A stretch of 64,000 bases of DNA from Yponomeuta sedellus (GCA_934045075.1 OW203722.1:5637264-5701263); one strand, 5' to 3'. Positions 43,575 to 54,738 are shown, numbered from the stretch's first letter. A program made the numbers and translations. The notes: a model not told the origin generated them from the sequence alone.

Positions 43575-43880
43575 TTAGTATTTCTAAGTGATTCGCGATA
43601 CTCGTACATAGTTATATATTAAACGGGTGCAATCGAGACTATTTAGTAGGTAAAACGTAATTATACTATTTTAATTTTTAATGCACTAACCCGTGCTAAG
43701 GACAATCTTTCGAACCCGCAACCTCTGGCTATCCGTGCCAGATCCGTGCTGGCACGGATAGCCAGAGGTTGCGGGTTTGAATTCCGGCATGGGTGGAATT
43801 TTTAGCCTCTAAATAGGTTTTTAAAACGTAATTACCTAATAAATAATCGCGATTAGACCAGTTTAATATATAACTACAAA
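43575..43880. mobile_element. MITE (TCGCGATTA arms), copy 3, interrupted
   Basis: The left part (43575-43663) and right part (43823-43880) together resemble 35001-35150. They are separated by a family D insertion with a 12-bp TSD, giving the relative age of the two elements. Confidence 0.65.
43664..43822 (+). mobile_element. Family D snap-back element nested in a MITE, 12-bp TSD
   Basis: AAAACGTAATTA at 43652-43663 and 43823-43834. The core is a 33-bp inverted pair (43709-43741 with 43749-43781, one mismatch) made of the T-arm and anticodon arm sequence, around the loop ATCCGTG. The tail runs forward on the right. Confidence 0.88.
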
Positions 43881-44308
43881 TAATTATTATCTTGCAGTTA
43901 AGCAATCTATACTCGACCGCATTGGGTTTTTTTTTCATTTACAACGTGATATAAAGGAAAACGTAAATTTCCATTTAAGGCACAAATATCTATTTTATTT
44001 TATTCTTCAATTTATTTATTTTACTTTGTCAAAAATGTATGAATACTATGTCGGATGCAATAGTGACAGACCTAAGGCTAACACTCTCCACTTGATTTGA
44101 TGGTGGCCCCAGATAGAAAACAAACGCGAGCACATAAAGGAGTATCACCTTTTTGCCCGACAGCGAGTTTAAAACAGGGTTATATATTTTGTGCTCGTGT
44201 ATAAAAGTAATTATTACGGAAGCCTTTATTTTTCATACGCAGACAATTTTGAATAATTAAAATAGGTAATTCAATCAATTCAGAAGTGATCTAAATAATA
44301 TGAATAGG
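43881..44308. other. Unassigned
   Basis: AT-rich. Nothing recognised. Confidence 0.3.
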
Positions 44309-44535
44309 TATACTATTTTTATTTTTAATGCACTAACCCGTGCTAAGGACAATTTTAAAGACCTATTTAGAGGCTAAAAATTCCACCCATGCCGGGATTC
44401 GAACTTGCGACCTCTGGCTATCCGTGCCAGCGCTCTATCCAACTGAGCCAATGGGCGACTCACCGGCCATTAGCAACTAACTTCAGTTGGATAGAGGAAT
44501 TATGGGTGGAATTTTTAGCCTCTAAATAGGTTTTT
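44309..44535. repeat. Family D fold-back element
   Basis: The left half is the extension plus a complete tRNA-like segment on the minus strand (about 44386-44462). The right end is the forward tail GGGTGGAATTTTTAGCCTC. The two ends can pair over ~40 bp. The middle (44467-44502) contains a stray CAGTTGGATAGAG from the D-arm. TSD not evident. Confidence 0.7.
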
Positions 44536-44556
44536 AAACAATATAAATACATAAAG

Positions 44557-44810
44557 ACGGCTTCGGTGGCGCAGCGGTTCGGCACGCTGGTTGTAGAAAC
44601 AAAGGTGTTCGATCCCCGGCTGGATCAAACTAGGAAACAAAGTTTTCTAGTTTGTCTCGGTTCTTGTATGCTATCTATGTATTTATTTATTGTATTATAT
44701 CTATCGTGGAGTTAGCAACTATAAAACAAGTCATTTAGTTGTACTTAGTATGGGGCTAACTAGGTCTGTGTAATATGTCCATGAATATATATTTATTTAT
44801 TTATAAAAAA
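44557..44810 (+). repeat. tRNA-derived SINE (family B)
   Basis: Same plan as 37390: CTTCGGTGGCGCAGCGGTTC, TTCGATCCCCGGCTGG, TATCGTGGAGTTAGC, TGGGGCTAACTAGG. It lies 21 bp after the family D copy. Confidence 0.75.
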
Positions 44811-45850
44811 TTGTATGTTTGTAGGCTTCATAATCTCGCAGAGGCAGAAAAAAGAATGCAATAAAAATTGATTTTCATTAATAAGATGTTACACAAACAG
44901 TATTGGCCTTGAAGCGAATTCTTGTGGTCGAGTCTCTCAATTTCGTTTTTCCGTGGTGTCTTCTAAATGCCTTCAGAATTTTAGAACAGTGTTATTAGAC
45001 TTATTATATCCTGGATAATAGTACACATACCTAAACCAAAAGGCACTCGTATTTATGTCTTGTAATAATTCTCTTTTAATATTTTATGTGCAGAATTTTC
45101 CGTTTGCACGTTTTTATCAGACACTTTTCGGATTATCACGCTCAAACTTAGTGACTTATTTGGTCACTGCGTCCAAAAATTTTTGTCAGAATGAGCTTTT
45201 TTCATTTTCATCAGAATGAGCTTTTCCATTTTCATCAAAATGTATTAAGATAGCTGTTATACATGAAATGAGTAGCATCTGAGAAGCTAAAGTAGGACAC
45301 TAGGTTTGCTACGATTGTGAAAACCTGGGGAGTTGGTCTCAAACCCTTTTTAATAGGATGGCATTAGGTGGTCACGAATAAGGAGGAGAATCTAAGGTAG
45401 AGAACTTAAGCCCAGTATAGTGGGGCACAATGGAGCTTACATAAAAATAAAGGTAGTTTTTAAAGGCCTCAGAATTTTACCTGCAGGGTTTTCTGTTTTT
45501 CCATTTTTATCAGACATCAGTTACCGGCACGATGTTTTCCCCCAGTTACCCATTTTTTGCTCCGCTCCATTAGTATATGAGGGAAGGCTCGCCGCGGGCG
45601 ACTGATAAGTTCCGAATATGACGCAGAATACATCGCGCCACTTCAATCGCTCGCGTGATCGGAATAATTTTTGGTTTGTGGCTTCTGAACCCGAGTTCAG
45701 GTTCGATGATGCGGATGGTTTTAAACAGAGGCTTCAGTTCCCGTAAAGACTGCCATGGCAACCCTGTAGCAGGTGGACCTAGATTTGTATGAGCTGCGGC
45801 CGCGCTATTATGTGGTAGACTAACCACTAAAAACTAATTATAGTACGAAC
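44811..45850. other. Unassigned; GC-rich frame at 45570-45827 (minus)
   Basis: The 85-codon minus-strand frame (SLPHNSAAAAHTNLGPPATG and onward) lies in locally GC-rich DNA and is not obviously a repeat. No domain is recognised. It could be part of an unidentified element or an exon. A duplicated CAGAATGAGCTTTT occurs at about 45188-45236. Confidence 0.3.
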
Positions 45851-45862
45851 AAACTTACTGCT

Positions 45863-46018
45863 TTAAAAACCTATTTAGAGGCTAAAAATTCCACCACTGG
45901 CACGGATCGCCAGAGGTCGCGGGTTCGAATCTCGTCATGGGTGGAATTTTTAGCCTCTAAATAGGTTTTTAAAATTGTCCTTAGCACGGGTTAGGGCATT
46001 TAAAAATAAAAATAGTAT
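45863..46018 (-). mobile_element. Family D snap-back element with 12-bp TSD
   Basis: AAACTTACTGCT at 45851-45862 and 46019-46030. Minus-strand order: extension TACTATTTTTATTTTTAAAT, inverted tail, part of the tRNA-like segment, then the forward tail. The junction lies in the anticodon arm (CACTGGCACGG). Confidence 0.85.
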
Positions 46019-46030
46019 AAACTTACTGCT

Positions 46031-46547
46031 GATGACAATAAATCCGCCGTATTTTACGATTACCTGAGCTGCAACTAAAGTATGAATAAATAAATGAAAA
46101 TGTCAACAACAAAAAACCCACTACAACTACGCTTGGTTGAGTGGTTTGATTTTATCTATTATCTGATTGTTAAATAATTTACATGAAGAAAAAAACGGCT
46201 TAAGCTATGGTCTTCTCTCTCTTTACCTCTCTCTGATTCTCTTTAAGAGACGACAGGCTTTTAAAAAACCACAAAATAGGTGTAAAAATATTGGAAGCCC
46301 CCCTTTTTATCCAAATAAATATTTTTTATCGTATCGCAATTATAAATCACGTACTGTGTGTCGATTACCGTTTCCCATTTTTGTTGTTATTACGAGTATT
46401 CTAGTAATAAATTGTTTGAACCAAATAACATTTCATGTTTCGGCAAGTTGGTTATCCAACTCGTTTATTTAGGGCTTTCTGTATAAAGGTATCCAATTAC
46501 GAAATAGATGCCGAAACAAAGACTTTTACATTGAAATATTTACTTTC
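46031..46547. other. Unassigned
   Basis: The frame at 46167-46472 has no recognisable motif. Confidence 0.3.
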
Positions 46548-46558
46548 TATAAATTAAT

Positions 46559-46921
46559 CGATCAACCCTTGTATATCCGCACTTCTGGAGCACGGGTCTC
46601 TTCCTGCATCGCAGGAAGATTAGGCCATACACCACCACGGAAGCCAAGTTGCTGGAGGATTGTTAGACGGTGGCGGGCCTTACTGTCAGAAGTTATTAAG
46701 CCGCCCATAAGGCTTCTGACATGGCTTAACGTTTGCCATTACATGACAGCCGGCACCCACGGCTTAACGTGTCTTGCGAAGCACGGAAGCACTGGAAAAA
46801 AATGCTACTTGCGGTAGTCACGGGACGGTCACCCACCCTGCACCTGACCGAGTCTGTTGTTGCTTAATTCAAGTGATTGATTCCAAATACTCGGTTTGGC
46901 TAGGCCACGAGTGCTTCTTTA
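46559..46921 (-). mobile_element. 5S-derived SINE (family E) with 11-bp TSD
   Basis: TATAAATTAAT at 46548-46558 and 46922-46932. Full length on the minus strand, with the head near 46845-46910. The 5S-like GTTAAGCAAC order is degraded here. Confidence 0.85.
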
Positions 46922-46932
46922 TATAAATTAAT

Positions 46933-47269
46933 ATTGTAATATAAAAAAAGAGAAAACAAATACGGCCTAATTTAAAATGCCATTAAAACGTCAATAAATT
47001 TTTTCATTTCCTACGGCTTTACCTGAGCAGTGCCTTGATTATGAGTACGTAACTTTCACGTATACATCTGTGTGTAAAAGCTAAAGTAAGATGAAGCTTC
47101 AATAGACTGGTCATTTTTCTTTGTTGGACAGACAATTTACCGGAGGCTAATATTATGTAAACTGTTATATGTGAAAAAACCAACAAAACTCTAGTTGACT
47201 TGTTACAGAAATTGTGTATTTTAAACAACTGATACAAAAGTGCCATTTCCCACACTGAAAGTTTTTCGA
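46933..47269. other. Unassigned
   Basis: AT-rich. No feature recognised. Confidence 0.3.
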
Positions 47270-47366
47270 CTTTAAAAACTTATTAGAGGGCTAAAAATTC
47301 TAGCCATGCCGGGACTCGAACCCGCGAGCTCTGGCTAACCTAGCCAGCGCTCTCCCAACTGAGCAG
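47270..47366 (-). repeat. Family D fragment
   Basis: TTAAAAACTTATTAGAGGGC then CATGCCGGGACTCGAACCCG and CCAACTGAGCAG. Tail and tRNA-like segment only. Confidence 0.65.
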
Positions 47367-47404
47367 TAAATAATTATAACAACAGGGGCAGTACGTACAC
47401 ACAC

Positions 47405-47835
47405 GAGAGGTACGGACATAGTTTTAATTCCATTCCCTAGCCGCGGCTACCTGCCAGTTACAAATGGTACTTGGTCCGGCTAGCGGCATCCACCGCGCTT
47501 TGTCTCGGGGCCACTCGCCGTCACATCGAGTGGCGCAGTCCTTTTTGTTCCGTGACACTGACAGATGCTCCGCCGCGAAGAAAGCTGCGAAGCGGCTAGA
47601 TCTCTTATGAGTTATGTAGTTGGACTGCAAAGAGTGCGGCCCTGGCAGCTGATGGCTTTTTAGGGTGCTTGCCAAATAGGTGGCTGTAAAACAATACGGC
47701 GCTCGTGGAGATATTGTCATAGTGACTATCTTTGTAAAGAAGGAAATGTTGGTTATGTATAATTATATACATATGTATGAGCAAGCGTTAGCGGAAGGGC
47801 GGGTAAGGGACGTCCTAGACGACGTACGTGCGAAG
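47405..47835. other. GC-rich patch with open frame, then LINE scrap
   Basis: At 47424-47720 (minus) a 98-codon frame runs through GC-rich, CpG-containing DNA. I recognise no motif and no repeat family. At 47785-47835 the plus strand reads like SGRAGKGRPRR, a family G LINE C-terminus scrap. Confidence 0.35.
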
Positions 47836-47999
47836 ATAACACCCTGAAGTGTGATGTTGCATACATTCTAACCCCATATAATACTGACTACTCTTGACAT
47901 ATAATGCTGACTAGTCCTAGTATAGAGAGTTTAAACTACGTATCAATTTAAATATTAAGAAATTATACTGTTATATTGAAGGATCTACCTAAAGCGAGC

Positions 48000-48115
48000 A
48001 GAAAACACGTCATTGTACATAAAAATGGAAATTACACAGATATTCCTTAACCTAAGAGTACAGCCGGCGGCCTAATCACTAATAGTAATCTCTTCCAGAC
48101 AACTCTTGAATGGAC
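48000..48115 (-). repeat. Retroposon 3' end (family H)
   Basis: CATTGTACATAAAAATGG, TAACCTAAGAGTACAG and AATCTCTTCCAGACAAC, nearly identical to 49613-49740. Confidence 0.7.
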
Positions 48116-48313
48116 TGGACTAATATATTGAAGAAGGAAGTAGAGGTACAAACATACAAGATTATTACAAAGATATAAACGACTCATGCCTGATAGTGTA
48201 CATAATATACTCGTACATACCTATCTTAATAGTTATCCAAAACGAAGGAAAAATATAATAAGAAATACCATTTGTATTGTGCGTATGCGTGGCTCAGGTG
48301 CTGAAACTATTAA

Positions 48314-48560
48314 AACACACAGATATAACTTGTTTAAGACACACAGATATAACTTATTAGCGTAGCGTAGCGGTAGCGCATCTGCCTACCATGCAAGAGG
48401 TCCCGGGTTCGAATCCCGGCTGGAAACAAAAAAAAAAAAGTCCAGGTCTTGGATGTTTACATGTTTGTGATGTCGTTGTTTCTGGTTCCCACGACACAGG
48501 GTATCCTAGTGTGGGGCCAGAAGCAATGTATGTGCCTGTATGTAAATGTAATGTTATGTT
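48314..48560 (+). repeat. tRNA-derived SINE (family C) after a short duplication
   Basis: ACACACAGATATAACTT is duplicated at 48314 and 48338. The SINE (from about 48355) has GTAGCGGTAGCGCATCTGCC and GGGTTCGAATCCCGGCTGG, an A-run, then ATGTTTGTGATGTCGTTG and CACGACACAGGGTATCC, ending near GTAATGTTATGTTATT. Confidence 0.78.
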
Positions 48561-48667
48561 ATTAATAATGATGGAAAAAAGAGAGAGATGGTATGATCGA
48601 AGGATGGGTCCGTAAGACTGAGAACGATCCGCGTGTAGGCACGCGGCTCATTAGATAAATAGATAGA

Positions 48668-48735
48668 ATATTATATTCTTTTTACTGCACTAACCCGTCC
48701 TAAGGACAATTATAAAAACCTATTTAGAGACTAAG
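48668..48735 (-). repeat. Family D extension fragment
   Basis: TATTCTTTTTACTGCACTAA, CCGTCCTAAGGACAAT and ACCTATTTAGAGAC. The tRNA-like part is gone. Confidence 0.6.
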
Positions 48736-48974
48736 CTTTAAAAGTATGATTATTAAGAACTGTCAATCAATCACATTTGACTTCTCCAAACTTGAAAATA
48801 CCCAGTTGAATAACCCATGTCATTATCGACTGACATAAATGGAACAGAACTTGTGGTAAAACTTATTACTTTAAGCAAAGACTTAGAAAGTAATAGACTT
48901 TCGATAAATAACTTTGACTACAATGCCTCTGATGTTTATTTAAGAAACGAAATAAGTGCTGACAAATGCAAAAT

Positions 48975-49195
48975 GTTCTTCGCAAGGCACGTTAAGCCTT
49001 AGTGCCGGCTGTCATGTAATGGCAGTCGTTAAGCCATGTCAGAGGCCTTGACTTCTGGTTTGACTTCTGATTGATTTAATTCTAACAGTACAGAATAGAT
49101 AGAGAAATGACAGTGGTGGCGTATGACCTAACCTTCCTGCGATGCAGGAAGAGACCCGTACTCCAGCAGTCGGGGCATACATGGGTTGATATCGA
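48975..49195 (+). repeat. 5S-derived SINE (family E), headless
   Basis: CTTCGCAAGGCACGTTAAGC to CATACATGGGTTGATATCG, with an internal stretch of unrelated sequence at 49055-49115. Confidence 0.7.
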
Positions 49196-49612
49196 AATGC
49201 GAAGTCGTGTTTCTGTTCAATTGTAATGGGTATATTCAAAATTGTAAACTTAGGTGGCAATGATAATGGCGTACTACGTCAACTAAGATTAGAGTGGCAT
49301 TGCTTTTGTAATGCAGAAAACATATAAAAACTTGAATTCGAAACATTGTCAAATTTGTTGTTTGCTCGTCCTATCTTTGCGTAATGCAAGCAAATTATAA
49401 ATATTCTTATTGTAAAGTCCCCAATACACAATAGCCTGTGATGGGCCATGATTCACCATTCACAACTGTAGGCCACGATCACTTGGTGTTTACACAATGG
49501 CGCATGGCTCATTGCTGTCTGGCAAACCACTTGCGATGGACGTGGAAGTAATTGCGGCCGCAGCTATTTATTTATTTACTATTTATTTATTTTATTTATT
49601 TACAAGTATGAC
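49196..49612. other. Unassigned
   Basis: Contains TTTATTTA repeats at 49566-49600. Otherwise unrecognised. Confidence 0.3.
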
Positions 49613-49740
49613 AGAAGTAGATAGAGATAGAGAATACTTTATTGTACATAAAAATGGAAATCACACAGATATTTCTTAACCTAAGAGTACAAACGGCGGC
49701 CTTATCACTAAAAGTGATCTCTTCCAGACAACCTTTAGTA
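49613..49740 (-). repeat. Retroposon 3' end (family H) with GATA tail
   Basis: GTAGATAGAGATAGAGAAT, CTTTATTGTACATAAAAATG and GTGATCTCTTCCAGACAACC. Confidence 0.72.
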
Positions 49741-50635
49741 TGTGTACATACAAACATGTGAATGTGTACAAGTATGTGTACATACTTTTGTAATACTTGT
49801 TTGAAATCGCCAATCCGCGGTGCCCACCGCGGATTGAACACCTATTAGGTATACTTGAACACCTTATTACCGCCTAGAATTCTTTCGCCTTAAGCGAAAG
49901 GTGCTACAAAATATTCACGAATATAAAATAAAATAAGCATATTATTTATTGCAGTGGACTTATTCATTATCATCATCAGACCACCGCTGCCCACTGCTGG
50001 GTACAGGTCTTTTTCCCCAAATGCCGTCTCTCACGGTCCCTTGACCTTATTGCCAACAGCAGTTTCTTCCAGACAATCCTTTGATGGAAAATTCCAAAAT
50101 AAATAACAAGAAAATTGAGATAGAACAAATTTTTGACTAACCATTGTTGTTAGTCAAGAATTTGTTAACGCCCGTGGTTACACACGAATTGTAGGTATAA
50201 ACGTGACTAAAATTACGACCTCCTGAATGTGAGGCAAGTGTTCTTACAACCGCGCTACCAACGCAGCAAAAATTTAAAATTAAATAAAATTTGAAGCTCA
50301 AAAAAGGACGTACATTGCTTGTATTTAATCAAAGTAACAAAGCTGTTATATCTCCGTCTTTGTCATGTTCATTGCCTGCAAGTACTAGTACAACCGTTAT
50401 GAAAGTTGTAACTTAATTAAACCACCCGAGATTAAAACGAAAGTAATAAAAGCCTTAATAAGGCTGCGTAATAACTCCTCGTTAATGAACCTTTACTAAA
50501 GAAAAATATGTTTTTTTTTCTTTCTTTTCCTTCAGCGGGTTCTTCATTTTTGCGAATTTCAATGTTATTTTTAGCCGCATTTTCCTTTTTAGGAATCCAC
50601 AACTAAAGAGTACTACGGGTCCGCTTTCGTTATCG
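49741..50635. other. LINE tail and tRNA-like scraps
   Basis: At 49965-50060 (minus) ATCATCATCAGACC and CCACTGCTGGGTACAGG form a LINE 3' end. At 50210-50275 GACCTCCTGAATGTGAGGC looks like a degenerate tRNA-like head. A perfect GCGGTGCCCACCGC palindrome lies near 49818. Confidence 0.45.
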
Positions 50636-50990
50636 CTATTGACCCTTGTATGTCCCCACTGCTGGGGCACGGGTCTCTTCCTGCACAAAGGTTATTCTAT
50701 ACTCCACCACGGGGGCCAAGTCCGGGTTGGTGGAGGATTGTAAGACAGTAGCGGGCGTTACTGTCAGAAGTTATCAAGCCGCCCATAGGGCCTCTGACAT
50801 GGCTTAACGACTGCCATTATATGACAGTCGGAACTAACGGCTTAACGTGCCTTGCGAAGCGCGGAAGCGCTCGGAAAAATGCCACTAGCGGTAGTCACGG
50901 GACGGTCACCCATCCTGCACCTGACCGCGCCTGTTGTTGCTTAACTCAAGTGATTGATTCCAATCACTCGGTTCGCCTAGGCCACGGGCG
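50636..50990 (-). repeat. 5S-derived SINE (family E), full length
   Basis: One of the best-preserved copies. On the minus strand it opens with the GCGCCCGTGGCCTAGGCG region and GTTAAGCAACAACAGGCG, GGTCAGGTGCAGGATGGGTG, then the body and tail. It can serve as the reference copy for the family. Confidence 0.82.
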
Positions 50991-51189
50991 CTTCGGGTCT
51001 GTATCCGAATGCGGGTCCGTATTACTGTGGTATTACTAAGCCGGCTGTCTGTCTTACACTTGAACCGATCCTTGGAACTGTTATTGCTAGCCAGTTAAAT
51101 ATTTTACATAAATGTGATTTATTCAAATTAGATTGTGCCTCCGTAAGAGAAATATATCGCCTAGTAAATTTATTATATTAGGAATACAA

Positions 51190-51438
51190 TAATGGAAATA
51201 GAGATGGGCGGGACACTTGGCTAGAAGGGAAGACGGCCGGTGGACCAGGGCAGTAACGGAGTGGTGGCCAAGGGAGGGAAGAAGGTTGGTAGGCAGAACA
51301 CCGACACGATGGTCAGACAACATCGTGAGGGTTGCGGGTCAGAGATGGATCAGGTTAGCACAGGACCGTGAGGAATGGCGCAATAAAAAGGAGCCTATAC
51401 CCAGCAGTGGGTTGATCTGGGCTGATTATGGGTATAGA
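51190..51438 (+). mobile_element. Short LINE insertion with 11-bp TSD
   Basis: TAGGAATACAA at 51179-51189 and 51439-51449. The plus strand reads RWAGHLARREDGRWTRAVTE, WWPREGRRLVGRTPTRWSDN and W....QDREEW, an RTE-like C-terminus, ending in QQWVDLG-like sequence. One stop lies near the 5' edge. 5' truncated to about 250 bp. Confidence 0.82.
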
Positions 51439-51508
51439 TAGGAATACAAACGATTAAGTGGTTTCGTTCGCACTCTTTTCCAGTACTATTTTTTAACTAA
51501 AACCTGCA

Positions 51509-51673
51509 GTAGTGGCCTAATCGAACCCAATGATTGGAATCAATCATCCGAGTTAAGCAATAACAGGCGTGGTCAGGTGCAGGATGGGTGACCGTCCCTG
51601 AATACCGCTAGTGGCCTTTTTCCGAGCGTTTCCGTGCCCCTGCAGTAGGGGCATACAAGGGTTGATATCGAAT
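51509..51673 (+). repeat. 5S-derived SINE (family E), internally deleted
   Basis: The head GAGTTAAGCAATAACAGGCG, GGTCAGGTGCAGGATGGGTG joins directly to the tail CAGTAGGGGCATACAAGGG. The ~200-bp middle is missing, yet both ends are kept. Confidence 0.75.
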
Positions 51674-52204
51674 CTATATCGATGATATCGTATTTACTGT
51701 TCCTTCTTTACAGTGCGCACTATTACGAATCAGCTGGCTGGGGTGATTCAGCTGGTCTTTCTTGTAACGTTCATTAAGTCGTAGTTTCTGAGTTACTTTG
51801 AATAAAACCTTTTTTAACTTGATTTGACACACAATTCTCATTAAACTTCTGTAGCCAAACCACTTTGCAGAGTGATTCAGTCCATTATTAATAGTACTAC
51901 GTTTTTAAAAGAGACGCTAGCGGCTATCACCACTTTAATTTTATCTGTAGAAGATGAATAAACCTTGAGAATATGTAATACCGGTTATTCCTGGTATTCG
52001 TATAGCGGCATACGGCTCTACTAGCGTGTAAATCCCTCTATGATAGGATTCATGTAATCGAATGAGTAGTTAAAGTGATTCTTCCACCCATTCAATATTT
52101 AAGTTCTTTATTATATTCATCGATATGCGTTCATGCAACAAATAGTGATCATGACAAATAGTAAACTCTGGTCTCCGACTACCCCTTCTGGATTCAGTCG
52201 ATAG
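51674..52204. other. Unassigned
   Basis: No recognised features. Confidence 0.3.
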
Positions 52205-52350
52205 TTTTTAGCCGTGGCCGGCTGGGGAGAAAAACCCAAAGTCTTAAATACTTACATGTTTGTGATGTCGTTGTTTCTGGTTCCCACGACACAGGGTATC
52301 CTAGTGTGGGGCCAGAAGCAATGTATGTGCCTGTATGTAAATGTTTAGTT
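52205..52350 (+). repeat. SINE (family C), mostly headless
   Basis: GCCGGCTGGGGAGAAAAACC, TTACATGTTTGTGATGTCG and CACGACACAGGGTATCC. Confidence 0.7.
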
Positions 52351-52924
52351 ATGTTATTGTTTTTTTTATTTAGCCTCTTTTGCTGGGCACGGGCCTCCCC
52401 TTCTGCATTTCATTTCTCCCTGTTATTATAATTATGGCTGTTAATATTTATGAGATTAGGTAGCTAATTAATATGGCAGATGTAAAATCATGCCACAAAG
52501 TTATTAACTTTATTTCGGATTCATTTGATTACTTAATAACGTCTGTACAAAAAAAAGGAAAACATTTTTTTTAGCCTAACAGAATAAAATCTAAGTTGAC
52601 CGAGTTTAGATGTAGTGGTGCAATGTGTTAAGTTAAAATTGTTGTTGACGGCACCTACTTATTGTCGATTTTGTAAGAAATGTACTGTCTGTTAGCTTTT
52701 AGAGTATACGAGTACCTCGACTACTATCGGACAGAATCGGATATATTCGTGTAATAGAAATATCGGAACTAATATGACACTAACTTTTCTACATAATTTT
52801 TCAAAATAGTGAAGAAAAGGTATATACATAGCAGGAAGTAGTATTACACTCGTGTGCTTTCGGCGAAAACCGAAGCCTACTCTAAAGCCCGAGGTATATT
52901 CTAAAAGCTAAAAGACTGCAAGAA
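52351..52924. other. Unassigned, with LINE scrap at 52380-52420
   Basis: TGCTGGGCACGGGCCTCCCC is a LINE 3'-end motif. Otherwise AT-rich. Confidence 0.35.
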
Positions 52925-52975
52925 GACAGATAGATAGATAGATAGATAGAGAACACTTTATTGTATAAAGAAGAC
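52925..52975 (-). repeat. Retroposon tail (family H) with (GATA)n
   Basis: (GATA)n then GAGAACACTTTATTGTAT, showing the usual junction between the poly(A)-signal end and the tetranucleotide tail. Confidence 0.65.
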
Positions 52976-53000
52976 TGAATGTGCCCAGTTTCATAAGCGT

Positions 53001-53350
53001 CGATATCAACCCTTCTATGTCCCCACTGCTGGGGCACGGTTATCTTCCTGCATGGCAGGAAGGTTAGGCCATACTCCACCACGGGGGCCAAGTCCGGGTT
53101 GGCGGAGGATTGTAAGACAGTGGTGGACCTTACTGTCAGAAGTTATCAAGCCGCCCATAAGGCCTCTGACATGGCTTAACGACTGCCATTACATGACAGC
53201 CGGCACCAACGGCTTAAACGCTCGGAAAAAAATCTACTAGTGGTACTGGTAGTCACGGGACGGTCACCCATCCTGCACCTGACCGCGCCTGTTGTAGCTT
53301 AACTCAAGTGATTGATTCCAATCACTCGGTTCGGCTAGGCCACGAGCGCT
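53001..53350 (-). mobile_element. 5S-derived SINE (family E) with 11-bp TSD
   Basis: TTCATAAGCGT at 52990-53000 and 53350-53360 (sharing the end base). Full-length on the minus strand with a clear 5S-like head (about 53265-53345). Lacks the short TGCCTTGCGAAGCACGG segment near 53215. Confidence 0.88.
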
Positions 53351-53360
53351 TCATAAGCGT

Positions 53361-53675
53361 ATTAGTACGAAAAAGGTTTGTGAAATGATGAAGAAAACTG
53401 TAAGTTAAGCCAAGGAATTAATTAAGAAAAACTCTTATCTCAAAACGAATAACGTTGCAAAGCATACCGGCTCAGGTGATTCGCTCAAAGGATTTAAATT
53501 TAATTGATTTTAAACGAAGTCCTTGGTATAGTAGTAATTTATTTCGTTTTTAAGAACGAAGGGCTGGATTAATTTTGATCATGTTTTTGAAGATTTAAGA
53601 TTCTTGAGCATTTCATTTAAAAAGAACCGAAATGGTTCCGCCCATGAAAGGTTCCGTATGTGTCACTTACTAATA
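53361..53675. other. Unassigned
   Basis: No recognised features. Confidence 0.3.
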
Positions 53676-53800
53676 TTATAAATATGAAAGTTTGTACGTA
53701 TGTATACATATCTTACTCAATCACGCCAGAACGGCTGAACGGATTGGATTGAAATTCAGCACAAAAATACACTATATTATACCTGGAATAGCCCTTAGAC
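53676..53800 (+). repeat. Fragment of a common lepidopteran repeat
   Basis: TATTATAAATATGAAAGTTT, CGCCAGAACGGCTGAACGG and ATTGGATTGAAATTC. Similar phrases occur in widespread Helitron- or SINE-like elements of Lepidoptera. Confidence 0.45.
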
Positions 53801-54016
53801 TACTTTTGTCCCCAAAAATTCATAATCACAAAATGCCTTTGCGAACAAAGTCGCAGCAGCAGCATGTAGCAGCTTGTATAATAATTATAATGTTAAAGCT
53901 GAACTCTAGCGCAGAAGGCATGTCATTTCACCTCGAGTCAGACGAGCGGGGTGCGGGTTGCGGAAGTGGGGATGGGGGCTACAACCTGTACTAGAACGGT
54001 GACGCAGAGCCCTCAG

Positions 54017-54560
54017 GAGCTCTATTTTTAAAATCACTCGTATGAAATTGTATCGTCGAATGCGACATAAGTCACACTCGTCTTCTAAGTCGCATGATCT
54101 CGTTTTTTCGTATTTTTGAATCGTTCGCCTGAAGTGTTGCCAGTACAATTTGAAGCATTGTATTTTATCCGTTCTACGCAGAAATTACAAAAACAGGAAG
54201 CTACCGTAACGGAAACGGAACCTAAAATATTTCGTTTTATTGGCTGTTTAGATGAAAAATCTTTGTCTTTAGTTGCAAAACAAACAAAACACTAGTCATA
54301 TATCGTAAATAATAACACTTTGGTTTGTTTTTGTTCGAAAATGTCGAAACAAAAAATCAATTCGGCACAAAAGCACAAAATCCTCGATTTGAAACTAACA
54401 CAAATTTTGACAATAAATCTATCGATCGACATACGAGACGAGTGGTAAGGACCATTCGTTGCAGTCGAGTGATTCAAAAATACGGAATTTCGTATGTCGA
54501 ACGAAAATCAGTAGAAATCGAGCGCTCGACGCGAGACGAGTGATTCAAAAATAGAGCTCC
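54017..54560. mobile_element. Inverted-repeat DNA element, 544 bp
   Basis: GGAGCTCTATTTTTAAAATC (from 54017) faces its complement GATTCAAAAATAGAGCTCC (to 54560), giving ~25-bp termini with one small indel. The motif GAGTGATTCAAAAATA is repeated inside (about 54465), and a variant lies at about 54108 on the left. The plus-strand frame at 54325-54543 runs across the right arm and is probably not coding. Target duplication not evident. Confidence 0.7.
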
Positions 54561-54640
54561 AGGTCGCTCAATCGGGCTTTCTTTCTCCACAGCGCAGGAC
54601 AGACGTGCTCTAATCTCATTGCGAATTGTGATAAATTTAT

Positions 54641-54720
54641 GTTATACTATTTTTATTTTTAATGCACTAACCCGTGCTATGGACAATTATATTTTTTTTT
54701 GGCCTCTAAGTAGGTTTTTA
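54641..54720. repeat. Minimal family D element
   Basis: The extension TATACTATTTTTATTTTTAA, ACCCGTGCTATGGACAAT, then directly GGCCTCTAAGTAGG. The tRNA-like middle has been lost. Confidence 0.65.
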
Positions 54721-54738
54721 TGTCGTTTGGTTCATTTA

